Shown here piece by piece: positions 1 through 6,196 of a stretch of DNA of 16,082 bases. The DNA is from an uncultured Prevotella sp. (GTDB lineage Bacteria; Bacteroidota; Bacteroidia; Bacteroidales; Bacteroidaceae). Under the pieces are notes generated by a model. It was not told where the DNA came from. It worked only from the letters and a program-made list of their open reading frames with translations, and ran no database searches. Position numbers and translations under genes: made by a program. How positions within the stretch are numbered: position 1 is the stretch's first letter; every line of letters starts with the position of its first letter. The DNA lies in contig CAAFFL010000046.1 in assembly GCA_900762125.1 (NCBI GenBank), forward strand, positions 1-16,082, in the 5' to 3' direction.

Positions 1-175
1 ATTCTTCCGAACCTCAACATTCCCCATTTGGGGTATAGGTTACGGATAGGTAACGTTCCTCTGTCTCATCTTGTCGTATTCCCGTCTTCGTCTGTCCTCG
101 CCACTTTTAACACAAATGAGGAAAGTAACTGATAACCAGTAAACTTTCCTCATTCTTCTCTCAAACACTTTTTAT
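1..175. other. Intergenic leader at window edge, no gene supported
   Basis: No convincing gene is seen here. One forward frame is open from the window edge to a TGA at 133-135, but the 44 encoded residues show no recognisable family and could be chance. A perfect 12-bp inverted repeat is listed separately at 115-154. Smaller inverted repeats lie near the edge (CCCC-ATTT-GGGG, and GTTAC-ggatag-GTAAC). The stretch probably holds the 3' end or terminator region of an upstream gene plus the promoter of the Fe-S protein gene that follows. Confidence 0.5.
115..154 (+). terminator. Hairpin, possible terminator or leader structure
   Basis: AATGAGGAAAGT at 115-126 is perfectly complementary to ACTTTCCTCATT at 143-154, giving a 12-bp stem. 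The 16-nt loop contains a further short ACTG/CAGT pairing. Pyrimidine-rich sequence (CTTCTCTC) follows on the plus strand, and a weak T-run appears only 10 nt later. It could end transcription of a gene left of the window, or lie in the leader of the gene starting at 176. The sequence does not decide between these. Confidence 0.45.
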
Positions 176-952
176 ATGTACTTTCGCACCGTGAAACCTC
201 AAGACACGAAACATCAGACGGGCAGCAGAGGGGTGAACCTCCTCATCTGCCTCGTGCTCATGGCCGCAGCCGCCGTGGGTACCCATCAACGGCTGTTGGG
301 GCACGACTTTGTCAGCGGCACGGACGGCGTGGCTTTCTCCATGGCGGTCGACTGGAGCCTACTGCTCACGCCTAAGATGCTCTGCACCCTCGTGGTGGTG
401 CTCAGTGGCGCCGTCATCCCGCTGTTCTGGCGCAACCGTCACTACCGCACCCTTCAGCTCGCACTCAATGTCGTGGTGACGGGCCTGTGGAGCGGCATCT
501 TCCTCTCCTATGCCTTCATGCTCGGACTGCTCGCCAACGGCCTCTATCTCTCGATGACCATCCTCCAGATCGTCATGCTCATCACGGCGTTCGTCTATCC
601 GCTCTTCGGCAAGAAGAACCACTATTGTCTGTGGCTCTGTCCGCTGGGGTCGGCGCAGGAGCTCATGGGGAAGATGGGCCGCGGCCACAAGGTGCGCATC
701 CCCGCCAAGGTCTACCAATGGCTCACGCGCTGCCGCGACCTACTCTGGGGGGCGCTGATGCTCCTGCTGTGGCTCGGCATCGCGACGTCGTGGACGGACT
801 ATGAGCTCTTCACCGCATTCATGGTCGACGTAGCCCCACTGGGCGTCCTCATCGCTGCCGCCGTGCTGCTCATCCTCTCGGTGTTCGTCCCGCGGCCCTA
901 TTGCAGCTTTGTCTGTCCCACAGGCGCACTGTTCAAGATGTCACAAAAGTAA
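176..952 (+). CDS. Membrane 4Fe-4S binding protein (NapH/NosR-like polyferredoxin)
   Basis: A 258-residue polytopic membrane protein. Hydrophobic segments lie near residues 20-36, 67-86, 95-118, 122-143, 188-205 and 222-238. Two CxxxCP motifs (C151/C155 with P156, and C243/C247 with P248) sit just after membrane segments on basic loops, as in the Fer4_5 family of NapH- and NosR-type electron-transfer proteins. Only two cysteines per motif are present, fewer than in classical ferredoxin repeats, so cluster ligation is inferred from the family. The next gene encodes an exported FMN-binding protein 29 nt downstream. The likely role is passing electrons from a membrane or cytoplasmic donor to that flavoprotein. 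The start is uncertain: a -7-like TACTTTCG at 179-186 overlaps the first codons, so GTG at 191 or 233 is possible. Confidence 0.8.
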   Translation: MYFRTVKPQDTKHQTGSRGVNLLICLVLMAAAAVGTHQRLLGHDFVSGTDGVAFSMAVDWSLLLTPKMLCTLVVVLSGAVIPLFWRNRHYRTLQLALNVVVTGLWSGIFLSYAFMLGLLANGLYLSMTILQIVMLITAFVYPLFGKKNHYCLWLCPLGSAQELMGKMGRGHKVRIPAKVYQWLTRCRDLLWGALMLLLWLGIATSWTDYELFTAFMVDVAPLGVLIAAAVLLILSVFVPRPYCSFVCPTGALFKMSQK

Positions 953-981
953 GAGACTCGCAATATCACAGAAAAAGAAAG

Positions 982-1614
982 ATGAAGAATACATCCAACT
1001 ACCTCAACATCCTGCTCTCCGTAGCCATCCTCCTGCTATGCATCAAGCTCGTCAGCCTCTCTGCCCCCACGAAGGCCACGGCGCAAGTGCCCAGTACCCC
1101 CGCCAGCACCACGGCCATCACAGCCACGGTGGATACGGCTGCTGCCACGGTCCAAGAGGCCGTAACCACTGACATCGCTACTGCGGAGCCACAGGACATC
1201 CCAGCCAACGCCCCATCGACACAGCCTGTAGCCACCGTGCCGCAAACCGTGAAGACCGACCAGAAGGCAGAGAAGAAACGGAAGGTGGAGAAGGCTGAAA
1301 AGAAGGAGGAGCCAAAGGCACCCACCGTCCGCATCATCAACACCACGGACATCGGCAAGGATATCATCGGCTATGCCGGTCCCACGCCGGTGAAGATCAC
1401 CATCGAAGACGGCAAGGTGAAGAGCATCAAGGCGCTGCCCAACCAGGAATCACCGGGCTTCCTGCGCCGTGTGCTGGAGTCGGGACTGCTCGAGAAGTGG
1501 AACGGCAAGACCATAGAAGAAGCAAAAGCCATGGAGGTGGATGGCGTCACGGGCGCCACCTTCACCTCCACGGCTTTGATCAAGAATGTGAAAAAGGGTC
1601 TGAGCCAGAAGTAA
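982..1614 (+). CDS. Exported FMN-binding domain protein, predicted flavinylated
   Basis: A 210-residue protein starting at the ATG at 982, where the reading begins MKNTSNYLNILLSVAILLL. An upstream in-frame start at 901 would overlap the previous gene by 52 nt and add a non-signal-like extension, so it is not chosen. Layout: N-terminal signal anchor (residues 8-25); Ala/Thr/Pro-rich linker (about 28-90); Lys/Glu-rich stretch (about 93-115); and a C-terminal FMN-binding domain (PF04205 type, about 116-210). The domain ends with DGVTGATFTS. This matches the D-x-x-(S/T)-G-A-(T/S) motif to which ApbE attaches FMN in NqrC and RnfG, and the predicted flavinylated residue is Thr193. It probably accepts electrons from the Fe-S membrane protein encoded just upstream. 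The physiological partner is not visible here, and no apbE lies in the window. Confidence 0.85.
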   Translation: MKNTSNYLNILLSVAILLLCIKLVSLSAPTKATAQVPSTPASTTAITATVDTAAATVQEAVTTDIATAEPQDIPANAPSTQPVATVPQTVKTDQKAEKKRKVEKAEKKEEPKAPTVRIINTTDIGKDIIGYAGPTPVKITIEDGKVKSIKALPNQESPGFLRRVLESGLLEKWNGKTIEEAKAMEVDGVTGATFTSTALIKNVKKGLSQK

Positions 1615-1637
1615 GCTCGCCGTTTTTCTTGTATGTG

Positions 1638-1680
1638 AACCTAGCCGACAGCCCAGGTAGCCGGCTAGGTTTTGTTTTGT
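1638..1680 (+). terminator. Intrinsic terminator between convergent genes
   Basis: AACCTAGCCG at 1638-1647 pairs perfectly with CGGCTAGGTT at 1662-1671 around a 14-nt loop. The stem is followed by a T-rich run (TTTTGTTTTGT). It starts 23 nt after the FMN-protein stop codon and abuts the stop of the converging M13 peptidase gene. It may also act on the opposite strand, although the A-run there is interrupted. Confidence 0.8.
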
Positions 1681-3707
1681 TACCAGATATGTGCGCGTTT
1701 CTTCTTCGGGATGAAAAGCTTGTCGCCCTTCTTCACGTTGAACGCTTTGTACCATGCGTCGATCTGCGGCAGGGCGCCGTTGACACGACCGATGTTGGGT
1801 GAGTGGGTGTCGACGGTGATGAGATACTGCACAATCTCCGGCGACATATTCGATGCCCACACACGGCCCCAGGCAAGGAAGAAGCGCTGCTCCGGTGTGA
1901 AGCCGTCCTTCACGCCGAGGGGCTGATCCTTCATGGCATTCTGGAAAGCGCGGAAGGCAATGTTCAGTCCACCGTTGTCGCCAATATTCTCGCCCAGAGT
2001 CTGCTGGCCGTTGATCTTCACGCCGGGCAGAGCCTCGAAGCCGGAGAAGTAGTCGGCGAGGACCTTCGTGCGTGCATTGTAGTTTTTCTTGTCCTGCTCG
2101 GTCCACCAGTTGCGCTGGTTGCCAGTCTTGTCAAACTGCGAGCCCTGATCGTCGAAGCCGTGGCTCATCTCGTGACCGATGACGCTACCAATGCCACCAT
2201 AGTTTACGGCATCGTCGGCCTGGATGTCGAAGAACGGCGGCTGCAGGATGGCAGCGGGGAAGCAGATCTCATTCGTCGACGGGTTATAGTAAGCGTTGAC
2301 GGTCTGCGGCGTCATGCCCCACTCGCTCTTGTCCGTGGGCTTGTTGACGTGGCGCTGGATGGCGTCGTCCGTGGCCCAGCGAGCGATGCGTTGCAGGTTA
2401 GCATAGAGCGAGAGGCTGTCGACGACCTCCAGACCTGCATAGTCCTTCCACTTGTCGGGATATCCAATCTTGATGATGAAGTTGGCGAGCTTGTCCTTAG
2501 CCTGTGCCTTGGTCTCGGCACCCATCCAGGTGGCCTCGTCGATGCGCTGTGCGAGGGCTGTCTGCAGGTTGTGCACGAGCTCGAGCATGCGCTTCTTCGA
2601 TGCCTCAGGGAAGTATTTCTCCACATAGAGCTTGCCGATGGCCTCACCCAGGACGCCACTGACGAGTCCCACGGCACGCTTCCAGCGGGGCTGGTCCTGC
2701 GTGACGCCACTGAGCACCGAGCTGAACTTGAATGCCTCTGCCCGGAAGGCGTCGCTGAGCTGCGACGAGGCACCGCTGATGACCCGGGCCTCGGCGTAGG
2801 CCTTCAGGTCCTCGAGCGGGGTGTCGGCCAGAATCTTCTCCACCTCATGGATGGGCTCCGGCTGACCGACGTCGACCTTGTCGAAGGCGGGGAAGCCACT
2901 GAGGAGGAACACGTTGCCCCAATCGATGCCGGGGAAGTCACGGCAGAGGTCAACGTAAGACATCTTATGGTAGTTGCCGTCGACGTCGCGGAGCTTCACC
3001 TCGTCGTAGCTGGCCTTGGCGATGCGCGTCTCAATGGCGATGACGGCCTCCATCTTCTTCTGTGCGGTAGCCTCATCGTTACCCACCATCTGGGACATCG
3101 TCTTCAGATAGTCCTTATACGCATCCAGCACGCGCTTGTTCTGACCCTCGGTGGAGAGGTAGTAGTCGCGGGTGTTGAGACCGAGGCCACCCTGACGGAT
3201 GCCCACGATGTTCCAGTCGGCATTGCGCATGTCGGCATCCACACCGATGCCATACATCATCGTCGACTCACCCTCGCGGTCGAGCTCAGCGGTGACCAGC
3301 TGGTACTCCTTGCGGTCCTTGATGGCTGCGATGCGTGCTAGCGTCGGCTTGATGGGGTCGTAGCCCTCACGGTTGAGGCGCACGGAGTCCATCATCAGGT
3401 TGTAGAGCGAGCCGATCTTCTGCTCCAGCGTGCCCTGCTTCTGCGGCTTGGAGGCATACTGCAGGATGATCTCCTGGATGCGCTTCTGGTTCATCTCCTC
3501 CAGGTCGACGAAGGCGCCATTCATCGGGTGCTCAGCGTCGAGGGGATGCGTCTTCAGCCATCCGCCGGCAGCATAGTGATAGAAGTCGTCACCGGGACGG
3601 ACGCTGGTGTCGAGGTTCTTCGGGTCGATGCCCGAGGAGAGGTTGGTCTGTGCCATGGCGCCGAGGGCGACAAAGGCCAGACTCAACAGGATTGTTCTCT
3701 TTTTCAT
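1680..3707 (-). CDS. pepO: M13 family zinc metallopeptidase (PepO/neprilysin-like)
   Basis: A 675-residue exported endopeptidase. Residues 1-19 form a Sec signal peptide (MKKRTILLSL..., cleavage near AMAQ). The N-terminal M13 domain spans about 30-410 and the catalytic M13 domain about 470-675. The zinc site HExxH is H512-E513-M-S-H516, followed by the third ligand in ENIGD (E573 to D577). The substrate-binding NAYYN is at 471-475, and the family's C-terminal W is present (ends ...AHIW). Length and motif order are normal for the family. The enzyme should be periplasmic and cleave peptides or small proteins; the substrate cannot be read from sequence. It has its own promoter-like sequence 30 nt upstream, so it is probably transcribed separately from the MATE gene behind it. 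Confidence 0.95.
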   Translation of the reverse strand: MKKRTILLSLAFVALGAMAQTNLSSGIDPKNLDTSVRPGDDFYHYAAGGWLKTHPLDAEHPMNGAFVDLEEMNQKRIQEIILQYASKPQKQGTLEQKIGSLYNLMMDSVRLNREGYDPIKPTLARIAAIKDRKEYQLVTAELDREGESTMMYGIGVDADMRNADWNIVGIRQGGLGLNTRDYYLSTEGQNKRVLDAYKDYLKTMSQMVGNDEATAQKKMEAVIAIETRIAKASYDEVKLRDVDGNYHKMSYVDLCRDFPGIDWGNVFLLSGFPAFDKVDVGQPEPIHEVEKILADTPLEDLKAYAEARVISGASSQLSDAFRAEAFKFSSVLSGVTQDQPRWKRAVGLVSGVLGEAIGKLYVEKYFPEASKKRMLELVHNLQTALAQRIDEATWMGAETKAQAKDKLANFIIKIGYPDKWKDYAGLEVVDSLSLYANLQRIARWATDDAIQRHVNKPTDKSEWGMTPQTVNAYYNPSTNEICFPAAILQPPFFDIQADDAVNYGGIGSVIGHEMSHGFDDQGSQFDKTGNQRNWWTEQDKKNYNARTKVLADYFSGFEALPGVKINGQQTLGENIGDNGGLNIAFRAFQNAMKDQPLGVKDGFTPEQRFFLAWGRVWASNMSPEIVQYLITVDTHSPNIGRVNGALPQIDAWYKAFNVKKGDKLFIPKKKRAHIW

Positions 3708-3736
3708 TAGTTTGATGGTTAAACATTTATCCGTTA

Positions 3737-3767
3737 CAAAAGTACTGCTTTTATGTCAAACAGACAA
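3737..3767 (-). promoter_or_regulatory. Bacteroidetes-type promoter of the M13 peptidase gene
   Basis: On the minus strand TACTTTTG (3737-3744) matches the TAnnTTTG -7 box, and TTG (3765-3767) lies 20 nt upstream, the usual -33/-7 spacing. The box ends 29 nt before the ATG, leaving a short leader without a Shine-Dalgarno sequence. Confidence 0.65.
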
Positions 3768-3888
3768 CAGAAAGGTGGAGTTTTTCGGCCTTTTTGTTTG
3801 GAGTAAAAAGCCAAACAGCGGGGCGACCTATACCCTGCAGAGGCGGCAACTAGTCACAAGGGTGAGGGCATCGAGTAATATAAGTTGA

Positions 3889-3976
3889 ATTACTAGATGA
3901 GGACAGCGCTAAGGGGAGGAATGGACGCCACGAAGGGGAGGAAAGGGCACTATTAAAGGGAGGAAGGGACGGCGCT
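3889..3976. repeat. 22-bp tandem repeat, three copies plus a partial
   Basis: Three purine-rich units begin at 3911, 3933 and 3955, exactly 22 nt apart. Each starts AAGGGGAGGAA or AAAGGGAGGAA. A weaker partial copy sharing GGACAGCGCT precedes them at about 3889-3910. The last full unit encodes the C-terminal end and stop codon of the MATE protein (the Pro-Ser-Ser-Leu tail), while the others lie beyond the stop. The remainder of this intergenic stretch (3768-3888) shows only a small GTTTGG/CCAAAC inverted repeat at 3796-3816 and no gene. Confidence 0.8.
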
Positions 3977-5356
3977 GGGGGCTGTTAACCCCTTCATCCA
4001 TCGGCCACGAGCGATGCGGATGAGGAAGATGCAGCCACGGAAAGTGAGTTCGCAGGCCATGGCGATCCAGACGCCACGGAGGCCGAAGCGCGGGGCGAGG
4101 AGGGCCGCGGTGGTGAGGCGCACGCACCACATCGAGAGGAGGTTCATCACCGCGGGGCGCAGCGTGTCGCCGGCACCGACACAGACGCTGTAGCTGACGA
4201 TGGCGGCCGCAAAGAATGGCTCAGCGAAGGCCTCGATGCGCAAGACCTCCGTACCGAGCGTGCGGATCTCCTCCACAGGCGAGAGGAAGCCGATCATCTC
4301 CGGGGCAAAGGCGTACATCACCACACCCATGAAGGCCATGACCAGCATGCCCAGGGCGATGGTCCTATGGGCGAAGTCGCTGCAGAGGTCGCGGCGGCCG
4401 GCGCCGTAGGTCTGTCCGACGAGCGTCGTCGCAGCGTCGCCGATGCCATAGCCGGGCATGTAGCAGAGGCTCTCGGCGGTGATGGCGAAGGAGTTGGCGG
4501 CGATGGCGGCGTTGCCAAGCGGGGCGACGATGAGCGTGGAGACAACCTGCGCACCACTCATGAGGATGGACTGCATGGCGATGGGCAGACTGATCTTCAA
4601 GGCGTTGCGGACATAGTCCCACACCCAGACGAAACGCGTGTGGTCGAGGTGCAGGGCGAGGATCTTGTTCTTCACCAGTGCGACATATGCCATCGGCAGC
4701 ACGGCACAGACGTAGGCCGCCGACGTGCCGAGGGCCGCACCCATGACGCCGAGGTGGAGGACATATATAAAGAGGTAGTTGAACGCCACGTCTAGCACAC
4801 ACATCGCAATGCTGAGCATGCTCGGGATGCGCATGTCGCCGGAGCTCTTGAGCATGGAGCCCATGAGGTGGAACAGCAGCACCACGGGGAGCGTGAGGGA
4901 GAAGATGAGGAAATAGGTGGAGGCATCCCGTGCGATATCGGCCCCGCCACCGAGCCAGAAGGGCAGCGGCGCGTGGATGGCCACGCCGATGGAGCAGATG
5001 AAGAGGCTGAAGAGCAATCCGCAGATCAGCGCATGGCGGAACACCTGTCGGGCACGGAAGAAGTCGTTGGCACCGATGAAGTGAGCCACCTGCACGGAGA
5101 AGCCCGCGGACATCGCGCTCATCACCGAGCCCATGAGCCACGTGGTGGTCTCTATCAGGCCAATGCTCGCCGAGGCGGCAGCGCCGAGATGGCCGACCAT
5201 CGAGGCGTCGATGAAGAACATCAAGACGGAGGTGATCTGCGCGAGCATCGAGGGTATGGAGAGCTCGACGATGAGGTTGAGTTTCTCACCGCCCGTCATC
5301 GTCATACCTTCACGGATCTTAGCCAACAAGGCATCACTTTTCTTACTGCTCAGCAT
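3953..5356 (-). CDS. MATE family multidrug/drug-sodium efflux transporter
   Basis: A 467-residue polytopic inner-membrane protein of the MATE family (MatE domain twice, about 25-190 and 250-410 from the chosen start). The N-terminal pattern MTMTGGEKLNLIVELSIPSM, followed by IDASMVGHLG, is characteristic of the Bacteroidetes branch. The family exports drugs or metabolites against Na+ or H+ gradients; the substrate is unknown. I chose the ATG at 5356 because the in-frame alternative at 5425 runs through a TACCTTTG promoter-like box at 5365-5372 and adds an atypical extension. An ATG at 5308 (451 aa) is also possible. The C-terminal tail falls in a 22-bp tandem repeat and may be a recent change. 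No partner membrane-fusion gene is adjacent. Confidence 0.9.
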   Translation of the reverse strand: MLSSKKSDALLAKIREGMTMTGGEKLNLIVELSIPSMLAQITSVLMFFIDASMVGHLGAAASASIGLIETTTWLMGSVMSAMSAGFSVQVAHFIGANDFFRARQVFRHALICGLLFSLFICSIGVAIHAPLPFWLGGGADIARDASTYFLIFSLTLPVVLLFHLMGSMLKSSGDMRIPSMLSIAMCVLDVAFNYLFIYVLHLGVMGAALGTSAAYVCAVLPMAYVALVKNKILALHLDHTRFVWVWDYVRNALKISLPIAMQSILMSGAQVVSTLIVAPLGNAAIAANSFAITAESLCYMPGYGIGDAATTLVGQTYGAGRRDLCSDFAHRTIALGMLVMAFMGVVMYAFAPEMIGFLSPVEEIRTLGTEVLRIEAFAEPFFAAAIVSYSVCVGAGDTLRPAVMNLLSMWCVRLTTAALLAPRFGLRGVWIAMACELTFRGCIFLIRIARGRWMKGLTAPSAVPSSL

Positions 5357-5364
5357 ACCGCCTG

Positions 5365-5372
5365 CAAAGGTA
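5365..5372 (-). promoter_or_regulatory. Putative -7 box for the MATE gene
   Basis: TACCTTTG on the minus strand matches TAnnTTTG, but no TTG lies at the expected distance upstream. If used, transcription would start almost at the 5356 ATG. That implies a leaderless message, or use of the ATG at 5308. Confidence 0.4.
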
Positions 5373-5411
5373 CTAAGAATCCCGCAAATTTCCCCGTCAA
5401 TACCGTGAATA

Positions 5412-5451
5412 TACGTCAATGACATAAATAATTATTTCCGTTATTGACGTA
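5412..5451. promoter_or_regulatory. Spaced inverted repeat upstream of the MATE gene, possible operator
   Basis: TACGTCAAT (5412-5420) and ATTGACGTA (5443-5451) are perfect 9-nt inverted arms whose centres are 31 bp apart, about three helical turns. They lie upstream of the MATE promoter-like box. The distal arm touches the T-run of the small-transcript terminator. It may bind a regulator, but that is inference only. Confidence 0.35.
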
Positions 5452-5481
5452 AAAAGGCAGCCTCCACGTGTTGAGGCCGCC
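5451..5481 (-). terminator. Intrinsic terminator of the small-protein transcript
   Basis: Read on the minus strand, GGCGGCCTC (5481-5473) pairs with GAGGCTGCC (5464-5456) with one internal mismatch. The 8-nt loop contains CACGTG, and TTTTT (5455-5451) follows directly. It starts 47 nt after the stop codon of the 27-codon ORF, and its orientation ends transcription coming from the right. Confidence 0.8.
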
Positions 5482-5528
5482 TTGCTATATATTTAATTCG
5501 AATTGTTTTTGTCCTGATCGCGGATGGC

Positions 5529-5612
5529 TTAGCGCTGCAACATGTTATTGTCCATCCACTTCCACGCTACGTATATCAACAGCAACGTGGCATAAGCTAA
5601 TGTTAGATTCAT
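5529..5612 (-). CDS. Predicted 27-residue single-helix membrane peptide
   Basis: A short ORF starting MNLTLAYATLLLIYV and ending NNMLQR. Residues 2-16 form a hydrophobic helix long enough to enter a membrane, followed by a K-W-M-D polar tail. A perfect AGGAGG lies 6 nt before the ATG, while the other genes of the window have no comparable Shine-Dalgarno sequence. A promoter about 350 nt upstream and an intrinsic terminator 47 nt downstream make it a complete transcription unit. I recognise no family. Candidate roles are a small accessory subunit of a membrane complex, a regulator peptide, or a type I toxin-like hydrophobic peptide; none is shown by the sequence. Translation itself is inferred from the Shine-Dalgarno sequence, the start codon and the gene boundaries. 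Confidence 0.6.
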   Translation of the reverse strand: MNLTLAYATLLLIYVAWKWMDNNMLQR

Positions 5613-5961
5613 ATCAAACCTCCTTTTCTCTTTTGTTTGTTATCCTGTCGCCTGTTGCGCCCTACCCCTCACGGGCCGGGCTGCGGTGTCGTCGTTATCC
5701 TTATCTTTACTTTCTTATTCTTCTTCTCGAGGTTCTCTTCGTGCTCTATTGAGGTTGTCTATCCTGTCAATCTTCTACCTTGCTAATACCACTCTTCAAT
5801 CTTTCACCTTGTCTACTAATACCTGTTCTCCAATTTTTTACCTTTCCTAATACCTTACTTCAATCTTTTACCTTATCCTGAACTATCTTGCTTATATCTC
5901 TTTTTTCTATGCTATCCCTACCAAACCATGTGCCTCGCGGCGTCCGCCTTTCGTCCTTTTG
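5613..5961 (-). other. Long purine-rich 5' leader of the small-protein transcript
   Basis: The minus-strand RNA from the predicted start near 5961 to the 5612 ATG is about 350 nt. It is rich in A and G and interrupted by stops in all three frames, so it is not coding. It contains four degenerate repeats (listed separately) and a short GC-rich stretch near 5660-5690. It does not resemble tmRNA, RNase P RNA or SRP RNA by the signatures I could check. Forward-strand open frames here (5468-5752 and 5928-6113) have no coding character. It may be an unusual regulatory leader or a dual-function RNA. Confidence 0.5.
5768..5890 (-). repeat. Four degenerate ~30-nt tandem repeats in the leader
   Basis: On the plus strand units start at 5768, 5797, 5831 and 5861 (steps of 29, 34 and 30 nt). 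Each has CAATCTTTTACCTT-like sequence, and the first three continue into CTAATACC; in the fourth that part has decayed to TCCTGAACTATC. As RNA on the minus strand the units read GGTATTAG ... AAGGTAAAAGATTG. Every copy contains stop codons in all frames, so the repeat acts, if at all, as RNA or DNA and not as protein. Confidence 0.75.
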
Positions 5962-5967
5962 ACGCTG

Positions 5968-5998
5968 CAAAGTTATGTCGATTTTCGTGTTCCCGCAA
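5968..5998 (-). promoter_or_regulatory. Promoter of the small-protein transcript
   Basis: TAACTTTG (5975-5968 on the minus strand) is an exact TAnnTTTG -7 box followed by CA, as is common in this phylum. TTG at 5998-5996 lies exactly 20 nt upstream. It is one of the two best promoter matches in the window and drives the otherwise gene-poor stretch down to 5451. Confidence 0.7.
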
Positions 5999-6054
5999 CA
6001 CTTCGAAGGCGTTTTTAATGGAAAAAGGCGTCATTTTTGACCTACATCAATTAC

Positions 6055-6072
6055 ATTGTGTTCGCACACAAT
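6055..6072. promoter_or_regulatory. Short perfect palindrome upstream of the small-transcript promoter
   Basis: ATTGTGT and ACACAAT flank a TCGC tetraloop (7-bp arms). It lies 57-74 nt upstream of the -33 box of the small-protein promoter, in otherwise plain AT-rich sequence. It is a possible regulator-binding site; function is unknown. Confidence 0.3.
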
Positions 6073-6121
6073 CATCCTTTGGAGCAAGATTGAGCCGACA
6101 CCTTATTATATAGAGCCCATA

Positions 6122-6168
6122 AACAGAAGGGACATCCGACTTCCTCGAAGCCTGATGTCCCTTCTGTT
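6122..6168 (-). terminator. Strong hairpin closing the glyS-FKBP operon
   Basis: AACAGAAGGGACATC (6122-6136) and GATGTCCCTTCTGTT (6154-6168) form a perfect 15-bp stem. The 17-nt loop carries a further CTTC/GAAG pairing. It lies 29 nt past the FKBP stop codon. The T-run on the minus strand is weak (TTTAT), so it may mainly protect the 3' end instead of terminating efficiently by itself. Confidence 0.65.
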
Positions 6169-6196
6169 GTTCTATCCAGGAAGAAAGACCTGCTGT

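Noticed and set aside
1..135. 44-codon open frame at the window edge as the end of a gene
   Set aside because: No family resemblance, and the hairpin at 115-154 overlaps its end. It could be real but cannot be supported from this much sequence.
278..283. Third GGTACC as a further ECF promoter
   Set aside because: It lies inside the coding sequence of the Fe-S protein, and the CGA expected 16 nt after GGTACCC is missing.
901..981. Upstream start for the FMN-binding protein
   Set aside because: It would overlap the Fe-S protein gene by 52 nt and hide the signal anchor behind 27 unlikely residues; ATG 982 gives a normal exported N-terminus.
1803..3341. 512-codon forward open frame opposite the M13 peptidase gene
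   Set aside because: It is antisense to a gene with signal peptide, HExxH and ENIGD motifs. Its own translation is Val/Leu/Asp/His-rich with no domain, typical of the reverse frame of GC-rich coding DNA.
5768..5890. Possible CRISPR array
   Set aside because: The four units are degenerate, separated by at most a few nt instead of unique spacers, and no cas gene is near.
5468..6113. Forward open frames of 94 and 61 codons (5468-5752, 5928-6113)
   Set aside because: They run antisense to the small transcript, through its terminator, repeats and promoter, have no start signal and encode cysteine- and leucine-rich random-looking peptides.
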